Positions 31,790 through 42,471 of a stretch of DNA of 64,000 nucleotides are shown here, in pieces; the stretch's first letter is position 1, and every line of letters starts with the position of its first letter. This stretch comes from Clostridiales bacterium. GTDB taxonomy: Bacteria > Bacillota_A > Clostridia > Oscillospirales > Oscillospiraceae. The notes beneath the pieces are model-generated. The model was not told where the DNA came from and did not search any database. It saw nothing but the letters and a program-made list of their open reading frames with translations. The DNA lies in contig SFKX01000013.1 of NCBI GenBank assembly GCA_004553625.1, positions 1-64,000 on the forward strand, read 5' to 3'. Made by a program: the position numbers and the translations under genes.

Positions 31790-34029
31790 AGCTTCTTCCC
31801 CCTCAGCCTCAGCGCGTTCGTCACCACGCACACCGAGGACAGGCTCATCGCCAAAGCCCCCAGCATCGGGCTCAGCAGCAGCCCCGTAACCGGGTAGAGC
31901 ACGCCCGCCGCTATCGGTATGCCTATCGTGTTGTAGCAGAACGCCCAGAACAGATTCTCCTTGATATTCCTTATCGTCAGGCGGCTCAGCTCCACCGCCC
32001 GCGGCACGTCGCCCAGGTCGTCGCGCATGAGCACCACGTCCGCCGACTCTATCGCGATGTCGCTGCCCGTACCCACAGCGCAGCCGATGTCCGCCTGAGT
32101 CAGCGCGGGCGCGTCGTTTATCCCGTCGCCCACCATGACGACCTTGCCGCCGCGCTCCTGGATGGACTTCACGACGCCCGCCTTGTCCTCCGGCAGGACC
32201 TCGGCTATCACCTCGTCCGCGCTCACCTGCGAGCCGATGTGCTCCGCCGCGGCGCGGTTGTCGCCCGTCAGCAGGACGACCCGCAGGCCCATGCCGTGCA
32301 GCCGCGCTATCGCCGCGGCGCTCGTCTCCCGCACCGGGTCCGCCACTGCGATGAGCCCCAGCAGCGCGCCCCCGCGCGCGACGTACATGAGCGTTTTGCC
32401 CTCCGAGGCCAGCGCCTGCGCCCGCGCGTCCAGCGCCGAGGCGTCCACGCCGCTCTCGTCCATCAGCCGCCGGCTGCCTATCAGCACCAGCGCCCCGTCC
32501 GAGAGCTCCGCCCGCAGGCCCCGGCCCGAGAGATTCTCAAAGCTCCGGACCTCGTAGCGCCCCTCGAGCCCGCGCGCCCGCGCGGCCTCGTTCACGGCCT
32601 CCGCCAGCGGGTGGGCCGAGGCCGACTCCACCGCCGCCGCGACCGAAAGCAGCTCCGCCTCGTCCGAAGTCTCCAGCTCCGTCACGGCGGGGCGGCCCTC
32701 CGTCACCGTGCCGGTCTTGTCCAGCACGGCGGTGTCCACGCTGTGGAGCGTCTCCAGCGCCTCGCCGCTTTTTATGAGGATGCCGTGCTGCGCGCCCAGG
32801 CCCGTGCCGACCACGATGGCCGTCGGCGTCGCGAGCCCCATGGCGCAGGGGCAGGCGATGACCAGCACGCTCGTGAACACCCGCAGCGCAAAGGAAAACT
32901 CCTGCCCCGCGAGGAGCCACACGGCCGCCGCCAGCAGCGCTATGCCCATCACCACCGGCACGAACACGCCCGCGACCCTGTCCGCCGTCTTGGAGATAGG
33001 CGCCTTTTTGCCCTGGGCGTCCTCCACGACCTTGATTATCTTGGCGAGGGTCGTGTCCTCCCCCACCCGCGTTATCCGGACCGTCAGCGAGCCGTTCACG
33101 CTGATGCTGCCGCCCGTCACCTCGCTGCCCGGGGCCTTCTCCACGGGCAGGCTCTCGCCCGTGAGCATGGACTCGTCCACGCCGCCCTCGCCCTCCAGCA
33201 CCTCGCCGTCCAGCGGCACCCGCTCGCCCGGGCGCACCAGCACCACGTCGCCGGGGCGCAGGATCTCCGTCGGGACCTCCGTCAGGCTGCCGCCCTCGCC
33301 CTTCAGCAGGGCCGTGTCCGGCGTCAGCTCCATGAGCTTCCTGATGGCCCCCGTCGTCTTGTGCTTGCTCGAGGCTTCCATGTGCTTTCCCAGCGAGACC
33401 AGCGTCACCACCACCGCCGCGGACTCGAAGTACAGCCCCTCGTGGACGAGCTCGGGCCGGTCCGTCAGCAGGAACATCGTCACAAGGCTGTAGATGAACG
33501 AGGCCGCGCTGCCTATCGCCACGAGCGAGTCCATGTTCGGCGCGAGGTGGACCAGCGCCTTGAAGCCGCTTATATAGAACCTCCGCCCGATGTACATGAT
33601 GACCACCGTCAGGATGAGCTGCACCAGCGCAAAGTTCACCGCGTGGCTGTGCATATCCAGGATATCCGGCAGCGGCGCGCCGAACATCGAGCCCATCGAG
33701 ACGTACATCAGCAGCGCCGCCAGGCAGAGCGCCGCGATTATCCCGTTCCGCTCGCGCCGGAAGTCCCGGGCCTCCGCCTCTGCCTCCTCCTCGCGCGTTT
33801 TGTCCCTTTTCTGCGCGTTCATCTGCCGCGCGCCGAAGCCCGCTTTCTCGATCTTGCCGATTATCTGCTCGGGCGTGACCTTCGCCTCGTCGTATTCTAT
33901 CTCCATCCGGTTCATCGTGAGGTTCACGTCGCTGCGCTGGACGCCCTCCAGCTTCCGCGTGACGCGCTCCACCGCCGCGGAGCAGGCCGCGCAGTGCATC
34001 CCCTCGATGAGGTAAGTTTCGCATTTCAT
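31786..34029 (-). CDS. copA: Cu(I)-exporting P1B-type ATPase CopA
   Basis: A 747-residue copper pump. One N-terminal HMA domain (GMHCAACSAAV near residue 11), eight membrane helices, the intramembrane metal motif CPCAMGLATPTA near 400, the phosphorylation site DKTGTVTEG near 440, HPLAEAV and the hinge GDGINDAPAL near 650. It expels Cu(I) from the cytosol. The ATG at 34029 has GGGAGG eight bases upstream; an upstream in-frame start is less likely. It is the first gene of the operon. Confidence 0.96.
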   Translation of the reverse strand: MKCETYLIEGMHCAACSAAVERVTRKLEGVQRSDVNLTMNRMEIEYDEAKVTPEQIIGKIEKAGFGARQMNAQKRDKTREEEAEAEARDFRRERNGIIAALCLAALLMYVSMGSMFGAPLPDILDMHSHAVNFALVQLILTVVIMYIGRRFYISGFKALVHLAPNMDSLVAIGSAASFIYSLVTMFLLTDRPELVHEGLYFESAAVVVTLVSLGKHMEASSKHKTTGAIRKLMELTPDTALLKGEGGSLTEVPTEILRPGDVVLVRPGERVPLDGEVLEGEGGVDESMLTGESLPVEKAPGSEVTGGSISVNGSLTVRITRVGEDTTLAKIIKVVEDAQGKKAPISKTADRVAGVFVPVVMGIALLAAAVWLLAGQEFSFALRVFTSVLVIACPCAMGLATPTAIVVGTGLGAQHGILIKSGEALETLHSVDTAVLDKTGTVTEGRPAVTELETSDEAELLSVAAAVESASAHPLAEAVNEAARARGLEGRYEVRSFENLSGRGLRAELSDGALVLIGSRRLMDESGVDASALDARAQALASEGKTLMYVARGGALLGLIAVADPVRETSAAAIARLHGMGLRVVLLTGDNRAAAEHIGSQVSADEVIAEVLPEDKAGVVKSIQERGGKVVMVGDGINDAPALTQADIGCAVGTGSDIAIESADVVLMRDDLGDVPRAVELSRLTIRNIKENLFWAFCYNTIGIPIAAGVLYPVTGLLLSPMLGALAMSLSSVCVVTNALRLRGKKL

Positions 34030-34067
34030 CCGCCGCACCTCCCATGCGCTTCCCTTTATCTGCGGCG

Positions 34068-34096
34068 ATTATATACCCCCCTGGGGTATTTGTCAA
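34068..34096 (-). promoter_or_regulatory. cop operon promoter with CsoR operator in the spacer
   Basis: On the minus strand TTGACA (34091-34096) and TATAAT (34068-34073) match the sigma-A consensus with a 17-base spacer. The spacer region ATACCCC-N-GGGGGTAT (34073-34089) is a G-tract pseudo-palindrome of CsoR type, so the repressor would block RNA polymerase directly. Confidence 0.9.
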
Positions 34097-34109
34097 GCCC
34101 GGCGCACAC

Positions 34110-34141
34110 AAAAAAAGCCCCCGGCGAAGTTCGCCGGGGGC
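34110..34141 (-). terminator. hppA terminator
   Basis: A 12-bp GC stem (34117-34128 with 34130-34141) followed on the minus strand by seven T. Confidence 0.9.
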
Positions 34142-34153
34142 CTTCGTATTTCG

Positions 34154-36286
<2,133 letters not shown>

Positions 36287-36318
36287 ACGTCCATCACTCC
36301 TAAGAATATGTACTGAAC

Positions 36319-36371
36319 GGGCCGAATGAACGGCCCGTGAATATTCTAAACCAAGTCGCCGGATAAAGCAA
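36319..36371 (-). promoter_or_regulatory. hppA promoter and leader hairpin
   Basis: On the minus strand TTGCTT (36366-36371) and TAGAAT (36343-36348) are 17 bases apart. The transcript would begin just before a GGGCCG-TTCATT-CGGCCC hairpin (36319-36336) and then AGGAG before the ATG. The remaining AT-rich stretch up to ggt (36372-36546) holds nothing I recognise. Confidence 0.65.
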
Positions 36372-36546
36372 ATAAAAAGTACAAAAAATGAACAAAATTT
36401 TTAGATTTTTTCTAAAGAAATGCACAAAATGTCTGTAACGTTTAGGACGTTCAAGACGGCTGAATCGTTGATTTTGACGGTTTTTGTGCAAGCTGTACGG
36501 CGGCTGGCTGTGGATAAAAACGATGGACGGCGGCTGCTTCCGGATA

Positions 36547-38151
36547 TCACCAGGCGGCGACGCAGCCGTCCGCGCGCGGCTCCGTCCCGCCGCAGAGGAC
36601 GCCCTGTTCGTCCCGCCAGATGATCTGGCCGCGGCCGAAGTTTATCGGGTCCCCGACCGTCACCTCATGCCCGCGGCGGCGCAGCTCCGCCGCAAAGTCG
36701 GAGGGGAAGGCCGGCTCCAGCTCTATCCGCCTGCCGCCCGTCCACTGCCAGCGCGGCGCGTCCAGCGCCTCCTGCGGGTTCATGAGGAAGTCCAGCGTGT
36801 TCGAGACGACCTGCACATGCCCCTGCGGCTGCATGAAGGCCCCCATCACGCCGAAGGGGCCGACGGGCCTGCCCCCCTTCGTCAAAAAGCCGGGGATTAT
36901 CGTGTGGTACGGCCGCTTGCCCGGCGCCATGCAGTTGGGCGAGGCCGGGTCCAGGCTGAAATTGCAGCCCCGGTTGTGCAGGGCGACGCCCGTCCCCGGT
37001 ACGACGACGCCGGAGCCGAAGCCCATGTAGTTGGACTGTATCCAGCTGACCATGTTCCCCTCCCCGTCCGCGGCGCAGAGATACACCGTGCCGCCGGAGC
37101 GCGGGTCGCCCGGCTCGGGCTCGAGCGCCGTCTCGCAGATGAGGCCCCGGCGCGCGGCGAGGTAGGCCCCGTCCAGCAGCTCGGCCGGGGCGAGCTCCAT
37201 GCAGCGCGGCTCCGCCACGTAGCGCAGCGCGTCCGCAAAGCCGAGCTTCATCGCCTCTATCTGCAAATGGCAGCCCTCCGCGGAGCGCGGACCCAGCTCC
37301 AGCCCGGAGAGGATGCCCAGCGCCAAAAGCGCCGCCAGCCCGTGGCCGTTCGGCGGCAGCTCGTGGACCGTGTAGCCCCGGTACTCCACCGACAGCGGCT
37401 CCACCCACTCGGGCCGGAAGGCCGCCAGGTCCTCCGCGCGCAGCCAGCCGCCCGTTTTGCGCGAGTGCTCGTCTATCCTCGCGGCCAGCTCGCCGCGGTA
37501 GAAGCTCTCGCAGTCCGTCCGGGCGAGCTCGCGCAGGCTCGCGGCGTGGTCCGGCAGATACACCAGCTCGCCCGCCAGGGGCGCGCGCCCCTTCGGCGCA
37601 AAGGTCTCGAACCAGGGCGCGAAGAGCTCACGCTCCTCCTCCCGCGAGTAGAGGGAGAAGGCCTGCGCCCAGAGCCGCGAGGTCACGGGCGAGAGCGGAT
37701 AGCCCTCCTCCGCATAGGCGATGGCCGGGGAGAGCGCCTCCGCCAGCGAGAGCCGCCCGAAGCGCCGCGAGGCCTCCGCCCAGGCCGCCGGGATGCCCGG
37801 CACGTCCACGGCGTACCAGCCGCGCTCCGGTATCCGCCCGAAGCGCTCGCGCAGGAAGTCCGGGTCCGCCAGCATGGGCGCGGGTCCCGAGGAGTTCAGC
37901 CCGTGCAGCCGCCCGCCGGACCAGATCAGCGCAAAGGCGTCCCCGCCCAGGCCGTTCGAGGTCGGCTCCAGCACCGTCAGGCAGGCCGCCGCCGCTATCG
38001 CCGCGTCTATCGCGTTGCCGCCGCGGCGGAGTATGTCCAGTCCCGCCTGGGCCGCCAGCGGCTGAGAGGCGCAGACCATGCCGCGCCTTCCGTATATCAC
38101 CCTCCGCGCCGAGGCAAAGCGCGCGGAGAGAGGGTCGAAATTAAGTCCCAT
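36547..38151 (-). CDS. ggt: Gamma-glutamyltransferase family protein (no signal peptide)
   Basis: A 534-residue Ntn-hydrolase of the gamma-glutamyltranspeptidase family. Processing should occur before the Thr in SGGTVYLCAADGEGN near residue 354, which becomes the nucleophile; GHGLAALLALGIL and VPGTGVALHNRG flank the site. Unlike secreted GGT, it has no N-terminal signal sequence, so it resembles the cytosolic GGT-like acylases (YwrD-type). The natural substrate is unknown; gamma-glutamyl compounds or amides are likely. It is a single gene, transcribed toward hppA. Confidence 0.9.
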   Translation of the reverse strand: MGLNFDPLSARFASARRVIYGRRGMVCASQPLAAQAGLDILRRGGNAIDAAIAAAACLTVLEPTSNGLGGDAFALIWSGGRLHGLNSSGPAPMLADPDFLRERFGRIPERGWYAVDVPGIPAAWAEASRRFGRLSLAEALSPAIAYAEEGYPLSPVTSRLWAQAFSLYSREEERELFAPWFETFAPKGRAPLAGELVYLPDHAASLRELARTDCESFYRGELAARIDEHSRKTGGWLRAEDLAAFRPEWVEPLSVEYRGYTVHELPPNGHGLAALLALGILSGLELGPRSAEGCHLQIEAMKLGFADALRYVAEPRCMELAPAELLDGAYLAARRGLICETALEPEPGDPRSGGTVYLCAADGEGNMVSWIQSNYMGFGSGVVVPGTGVALHNRGCNFSLDPASPNCMAPGKRPYHTIIPGFLTKGGRPVGPFGVMGAFMQPQGHVQVVSNTLDFLMNPQEALDAPRWQWTGGRRIELEPAFPSDFAAELRRRGHEVTVGDPINFGRGQIIWRDEQGVLCGGTEPRADGCVAAW

Positions 38152-38241
38152 AAGGCACCTCCTGTTTTGCTTCTTTCACTATAGCCCGCCCCCGGTCCCC
38201 CTGTCAAGCGAGGCCCTGGGCAGAAAAATCTGCAAAAGCCC

Positions 38242-38281
38242 TTGACAAATGCTTCACTACTGTTTATTATTCACTAGTGAA
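38242..38281 (+). promoter_or_regulatory. padR promoter and operator
   Basis: TTGACA (38242-38247) and TATTAT (38265-38270) are 17 bases apart. TTCACTA occurs within the spacer at 38252 and again at 38270, where it forms the perfect palindrome TTCACTAGTGAA (38270-38281). This is a likely autoregulatory PadR site. Confidence 0.75.
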
Positions 38282-38303
38282 GAGAACGGAGGGAGGCCTG
38301 GGC

Positions 38304-38630
38304 TTGAACTCACAATATAAAAAGGGCGTTTTGGAGCTGTGCGTGCTGGCGCTTTTGTCGGAGCGGGACCGCTATGGCTACGAGGTCTCGGAGCAGCTCT
38401 CGCGCAGCATAGAGATAGCGGACGGGACGGTGTATCCGATCCTGCGGAAGCTGAAGGCGGAGGGGCTTGTGACGACGTACTTGCAGGAGGAGAGCGGCGG
38501 CCCGCCGCGGAAGTACTACAAGCTGACCGGCCTGGGCGCGGAGAGCTATGCGCGCGACCGGGCGGAGTATCTGGAATTTGCGGCTGCTGTGCAGCAGATC
38601 TTGGAGGCGAAGAGAAATGACAAGGGATGA
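38304..38630 (+). CDS. PadR-family transcriptional regulator
   Basis: A 108-residue PadR regulator (s2 subgroup). The winged helix has LCVLALLSERDRYGYE near residue 12 and DGTVYPILRKLKAEGLV near 38, followed by a C-terminal dimer helix. It starts at the TTG at 38304, seven bases after GGAGG; a GTG at 38277 lies inside the operator. It overlaps the following membrane gene by 14 bases. PadR plus a HAAS/DUF1700 protein is a common pair that senses membrane or ligand stress. Confidence 0.93.
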   Translation: MNSQYKKGVLELCVLALLSERDRYGYEVSEQLSRSIEIADGTVYPILRKLKAEGLVTTYLQEESGGPPRKYYKLTGLGAESYARDRAEYLEFAAAVQQILEAKRNDKG

Positions 38631-39354
38631 ATTCATGGATAAGCTCGAGCGCGAGCTCGCGGCGCGGCGCGTGCCGGAGCCGGAGGACATACTGGCGGAG
38701 TACCGGCGGCATTTCGAGTACAAGCTGGCGGACGGCTACTCGGAGGAGGAGACGGCGGCGCGCCTGGGGGACCCGGCGGAGCTGGCGGCGCAGTTCGAGC
38801 CGGGCGAGGCCGAGTCCGGCTCCGGGCGCGGCGGGAGCGCGGCGCGCTCCGCGCTGACCTGGACGGGACTCATATTTGCGGACATGTTCGTCCTGAGCTT
38901 TTTTGCGGTGTTTGCGTCCTGGGTGCTGGCGGTGGCCTGCACGGCGCTGGCCTCGGGGCTGGTGGGGCTCTGCCTGCTCATCCCCTTCGACCTGGGGCCA
39001 TGGGTGCAGCTGCCGGAGCTGCCCTATTGGTGCGGCGTGCTGCACGGGCTGGCGCTCCTGGCGCTGGCGGTGCTGGCGGCTGCGGGCTGCGGCTATTTTG
39101 CGCGGCTTCTGGCGCAGCTGTGGAGAAGTTATTTCCGCTTCCACCGGAACGCGGCGGCCGCCGCGGCGGGCCGGCCCGTACTGCCCCCGGTCCCGGCCTG
39201 GCCGCAGCTCGGCGCTGTCCGGCGCAGGCGGCTGAGACGTGTGCTCATCGTTGCCCTGGCGGCGCTGGTGGTCTTTGCCGCCGCGGCGATGACGGTCTCC
39301 GCGCTCACCGCCGGCGCTCTGGAGTACTGGCACGCCTGGGGCTGGTTCCAATAA
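38617..39354 (+). CDS. HAAS/DUF1700 domain membrane protein
   Basis: A 245-residue protein. Residues 1-60 form the HAAS-type helical domain (FMDKLERELAARRVPE; GYSEEETAARLGDPAELAAQ), and residues about 75-245 contain four hydrophobic helices. It sits in the membrane with its N-terminal domain probably in the cytosol, where such domains are thought to contact the partner PadR protein. The ATG at 38617 lies within the end of padR, with GGAGG ten bases upstream. The role is not known. Confidence 0.82.
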   Translation: MTRDEFMDKLERELAARRVPEPEDILAEYRRHFEYKLADGYSEEETAARLGDPAELAAQFEPGEAESGSGRGGSAARSALTWTGLIFADMFVLSFFAVFASWVLAVACTALASGLVGLCLLIPFDLGPWVQLPELPYWCGVLHGLALLALAVLAAAGCGYFARLLAQLWRSYFRFHRNAAAAAAGRPVLPPVPAWPQLGAVRRRRLRRVLIVALAALVVFAAAAMTVSALTAGALEYWHAWGWFQ

Positions 39355-39369
39355 TTGCGTCAAAGCACA

Positions 39370-39574
39370 AAAGTTTTCGCCCGCCTTTTACAAAAGGCGG
39401 CGGAGTCCAGAGGCGGCGCCTCTGGCCGCGCTCCGCAGAGCGCGGAATGCCCCTATCCTCACAAAAGCGCAGGAGGGGGGCAAGGGGGGACCCTCGCCGG
39501 GGGTCCCCCCCTATTATCGTGCTCATAGGAGCAAAAAGCTCGCCCGCCTTTTGTAAAAGGCGGGCGAAAACTTT
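39370..39574. repeat. Hairpin-rich element with 31-bp terminal inverted repeats
   Basis: The ends 39370-39400 and 39544-39574 are perfect 31-base inverted repeats beginning AAAGTTTTCGCCCGCC. Each end also folds on itself through CCGCCTTTT / AAAAGGCGG. The interior has three more hairpins: CCAGAGGC-GGCGCCTCTGG, CCGCGCTC..GAGCGCGG and GGGGGGACCC..GGGTCCCCCC. No coding frame. It fits a MITE or REP-like element; no clear target duplication is visible. Confidence 0.8.
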
Positions 39575-39585
39575 CAATTATTCTC

Positions 39586-40272
39586 TTACGTCAGCAGGGG
39601 CTTTGCCTGGGGGAGGACGTATTCAAACATCTTCCGGTGGCCTTCGGGGCTGGGGTGGATGCCGTCCTCGCTGAAGAGGCCCTCGAAATTGCGCTTGAGC
39701 AGGAACGCACTGCGCACGTCCAGCATCGGCACGCCGCGGCGCGCGGCGATGCGCATGACGGCGAGGTTATACATCTCGTTCCAGTGCTCGATGCTCTCCG
39801 TCGAGCCCAAAAAGCGCATCAGGGCCTTCGGGTCCAGCTTGCGGGAGAACCAGTCGAAATAGCGCTTGCCGTAGACCGGGATGAGGTTTATCACGACGGG
39901 CTTGCTGCCCAGCGCGATTATCCCGTCCAGCACGCGGTTATAATACTCCGCGAACTTTTCCATCGGCGTGTTGCAGTCGTGCGCAGCCTCCGGCTCCGCC
40001 GCCACCGCCGGCCAGTTGAAGTCCGAGTCGTTCCCGCCGAGCATGACCAGCGTCGTCGGGCAGGCGGAGATGTCCTTCGCGTAGCGCTCCAGGCGCTTCA
40101 GGGCCGCGCCCGAGGTGCAGCCGAACTTCGAGTGGTTCTTGAGCTCCGAGTCCAGACTGCTCCCCAGCAGGTTCACAAACGAATCCTTCCAGTGCGTATA
40201 CCTCGCGCTGTCCGAGAGATATACGACTCCGCCGGTTATCGAGTCTCCTATTATACATATCGGGCTGGACAT
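39586..40272 (-). CDS. SGNH/GDSL-family hydrolase
   Basis: A 228-residue esterase or lipase-like SGNH hydrolase, probably cytosolic as no signal is seen. Block I has the nucleophile Ser in IIGDSITGG, block III is LGGNDSDF and block V has DGIHPSPEGH with the Asp-His pair. The frame extends upstream to 40308, but that lies at the predicted transcription start; the ATG at 40272 has GAGG eight bases upstream. Substrates may be acylated sugars or lipids. It is transcribed alone. Confidence 0.88.
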   Translation of the reverse strand: MSSPICIIGDSITGGVVYLSDSARYTHWKDSFVNLLGSSLDSELKNHSKFGCTSGAALKRLERYAKDISACPTTLVMLGGNDSDFNWPAVAAEPEAAHDCNTPMEKFAEYYNRVLDGIIALGSKPVVINLIPVYGKRYFDWFSRKLDPKALMRFLGSTESIEHWNEMYNLAVMRIAARRGVPMLDVRSAFLLKRNFEGLFSEDGIHPSPEGHRKMFEYVLPQAKPLLT

Positions 40273-40308
40273 GACGCAAACCTCGCTTTCCTCCGCTGTC
40301 ATGTCCAT

Positions 40309-40337
40309 ATTATATGACCGTCCCGCGGCTTTGTCAA
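40309..40337 (-). promoter_or_regulatory. Promoter of the GDSL hydrolase gene
   Basis: On the minus strand TTGACA (40332-40337) and TATAAT (40309-40314) form a consensus promoter with a 17-base spacer. It starts just after the sensor kinase gene. Confidence 0.85.
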
Positions 40338-40368
40338 CACAAAAGGAACTATAATAACAAAAGAATTT

Positions 40369-41715
40369 TTAGTTACTGCACTCCATCGTGTAGCTGAAGC
40401 AGCTGCCCTCGCCGGGGCGGCTCTCGACCTCCAGCCTGCCGCCGTGGGCCTCGGCTATCTGCTTCACCATCGAGAGGCCCAGGCCGGAGCCGCGGTCCAC
40501 GCCGCGGGAGCTGTCCGCCTGCCAGAAGCGCTCCCAGATGTGGGGCAGGTCCTTTTTGTCTATGCCGATGCCCGTGTCGCGGACCTCCAGCCGCAGCCGC
40601 CCGGACTGGGCGTGCAGGCTCACGCGGACCTTTCCGCCCTCCGCCGTATACTTGAAGGCGTTCTCCACCAGGTTCTGCACCAGCCGCGCCATGAGGCCCA
40701 CGTCCATATTCGCGTAGACGCCGGGCTCTATGTCCTTTTCGAGCTGCACGTCCCGGCCGGAGGCCACGGCGGCCTCGTCGCAGACTATCTCGCACAGCTC
40801 CGAGTAGTTCGCCCGCTCGAAGCTCAGCCGCTGCGTACCCTGGTCCATCCGCGTGATGTTGAGCAGCTGGTTTATGAGCGCGGACATCTTCCGCGACTGC
40901 CGCTCCACGACCTCCATGGACTCCTCGTAGTCCTCCACGGTCTTGGCGTTCTGCCGCGCGTATTCGCACTCCGCTATGATGACGGCGATGGGCGTCCGCA
41001 ATTCGTGCGAGGCGTCCGAGGCGAAGCGCTTTTCCGCGTTGAAGGAGTGCTCCAGCCTGTCGAACATCCGGTCGAAGGTCGCGGCGAGGCGGTGTATCTC
41101 GTCCCTGCCGCGCTTTAGGCCGATGCGCGCCGTCAGGTCCGAGCCGTCCGAGATGGCGTCCACGGTGTCCGTTATCTGCCGCACCGGCAGAAAGGCCCGC
41201 CGCGCGATGAGCCAGCCCACCACCGCCGTCAGCAGCACCAGCACCGGGAACAGCACCAGGGAGAGTATGACGATCACCCGCACGGCGGAAAAGGAGTTGT
41301 CCGTGGACGTTATCCCCCGCAGCCAGACGTTCCCGCCCGGGTTCTGGACGTAGAGGTCGTAGACCAGGTATTTCTCCCCGTCTATGACGACGTCGCGCGT
41401 CTGCCCGTTCAGGAATTCCTCGTCACCCTCGAAGTGGCGCAGGCCCGCGCCGCCTATGAGCTCCTTCGCCTCGTCGTAGACGAGGATATAGACGTTGTGC
41501 CGGTAGAGGTTCAGCTCGTCCAGGTCGAGGTAGCCGTTTTCGTACTCCACGTCGTCTATGTTGTCGTGCACGACGTCGAGCAGCGTGGTCTCGGCGTTGT
41601 TCGTCAGGACGCGGTTGCCCACGATGAGCATGAAGATGAGCACCAGCGCCACTACCAGGACCATCATCAGCGTGAAGTAGATGGTGACGCGGGTCTTTAT
41701 CGTTATGAATCTCAT
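40369..41715 (-). CDS. Sensor histidine kinase of a two-component system
   Basis: A 448-residue membrane kinase. Helices at about 12-35 and 143-168 bracket an extracellular sensor region of about 105 residues; a HAMP domain follows (to about 222). HisKA has the phosphorylated His in ASDASHELRTPIAV. The ATPase domain has NLVENAFKYT, DTGIGIDKKD and GSGLGLSMVKQ. It phosphorylates the OmpR-type regulator whose gene overlaps its start by four bases. The signal is unknown. Confidence 0.95.
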   Translation of the reverse strand: MRFITIKTRVTIYFTLMMVLVVALVLIFMLIVGNRVLTNNAETTLLDVVHDNIDDVEYENGYLDLDELNLYRHNVYILVYDEAKELIGGAGLRHFEGDEEFLNGQTRDVVIDGEKYLVYDLYVQNPGGNVWLRGITSTDNSFSAVRVIVILSLVLFPVLVLLTAVVGWLIARRAFLPVRQITDTVDAISDGSDLTARIGLKRGRDEIHRLAATFDRMFDRLEHSFNAEKRFASDASHELRTPIAVIIAECEYARQNAKTVEDYEESMEVVERQSRKMSALINQLLNITRMDQGTQRLSFERANYSELCEIVCDEAAVASGRDVQLEKDIEPGVYANMDVGLMARLVQNLVENAFKYTAEGGKVRVSLHAQSGRLRLEVRDTGIGIDKKDLPHIWERFWQADSSRGVDRGSGLGLSMVKQIAEAHGGRLEVESRPGEGSCFSYTMECSN

Positions 41716-42386
41716 GCCTCGTCCCTCAGCACCCAGCCCACGCCGCGCACGGTGTGGATGAGCTTTTTCTCAAAGTCCGCGTCCAGCTTGCGCCGGAGGT
41801 AGCTCATATAGACGTCCACAACGTTCGTGCCGCCCTCCCAGTCGTAGCTCCAGACGTTGTTCTCTATCGCCTCGCGCGAGAGGACGCTGCCCTTGTTGCG
41901 GATCATGAACTCCAAAACGGCGAACTCCTTGGCGGAGAGCTCTATGTTCTTCCCCGCCCGCGTGACGCGGTGGGCGGAAGAGTCCAGGGAGAGGTCCCCG
42001 CAGGTAAAGACGTTCGTCGCGCTGCCGGTCGTCTTGCGGGTCATGGCGCGGATGCGCGCCAGCAGCTCGTCGAAGGAAAAGGGCTTCACCAGGTAGTCGT
42101 TCGCGCCCAGGTCCAGGCCCGCGACCCTGTCGCCCACGGCGTCCCGCGCCGTCAGGAAGAGCACGGGAGTCGCGTCGCCGCGCTCTCGCAGGCGGCGCAC
42201 CGCCTCAAAGCCGTCCATCCGCGGCATCATCACGTCGAACACCGCCGCGTCGTAAACGGCGGCCTCCAGGTAGTCCAGGGCCTCCCGGCCGTCGTAGCAG
42301 GCGTCCGTCGAATAGCCCGCCGCCGCGAGCCGCTTGCAGATTATACGGTTGAGGTCGCGTTCGTCCTCTACCACGAGTATCCTCAT
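41712..42386 (-). CDS. OmpR/PhoB-family response regulator
   Basis: A 224-residue regulator. The receiver domain has the acidic pair EDER, the phosphoacceptor Asp in FDVMMPRMDG near 51 and Lys in YLVKPFSFDE near 101. The C-terminal winged helix contains ELSAKEFAVLEFM and VDVYMSYLRRKLD. It is the partner of the kinase just downstream. The ATG at 42386 follows GGGGGG by eight bases. No direct target is evident; the adjacent GDSL and acyltransferase genes are possible but unproven. Confidence 0.95.
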   Translation of the reverse strand: MRILVVEDERDLNRIICKRLAAAGYSTDACYDGREALDYLEAAVYDAAVFDVMMPRMDGFEAVRRLRERGDATPVLFLTARDAVGDRVAGLDLGANDYLVKPFSFDELLARIRAMTRKTTGSATNVFTCGDLSLDSSAHRVTRAGKNIELSAKEFAVLEFMIRNKGSVLSREAIENNVWSYDWEGGTNVVDVYMSYLRRKLDADFEKKLIHTVRGVGWVLRDEA

Positions 42387-42437
42387 TTCATCGCCCCCCG
42401 CTCTATTCTTGCACCCCGGCATTAAAGCTATATTAAA

Positions 42438-42461
42438 CCGCCCCGGTTTTCGCCGGGGCGG
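42438..42461 (-). terminator. Terminator after the acyltransferase gene
   Basis: A 9-bp GC stem CCGCCCCGG / CCGGGGCGG with a six-base loop. The minus-strand tail is only TTTAAT, so it is moderate; the plus strand has a later T run. Confidence 0.55.
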
Positions 42462-42471
42462 AACTGTTTTT

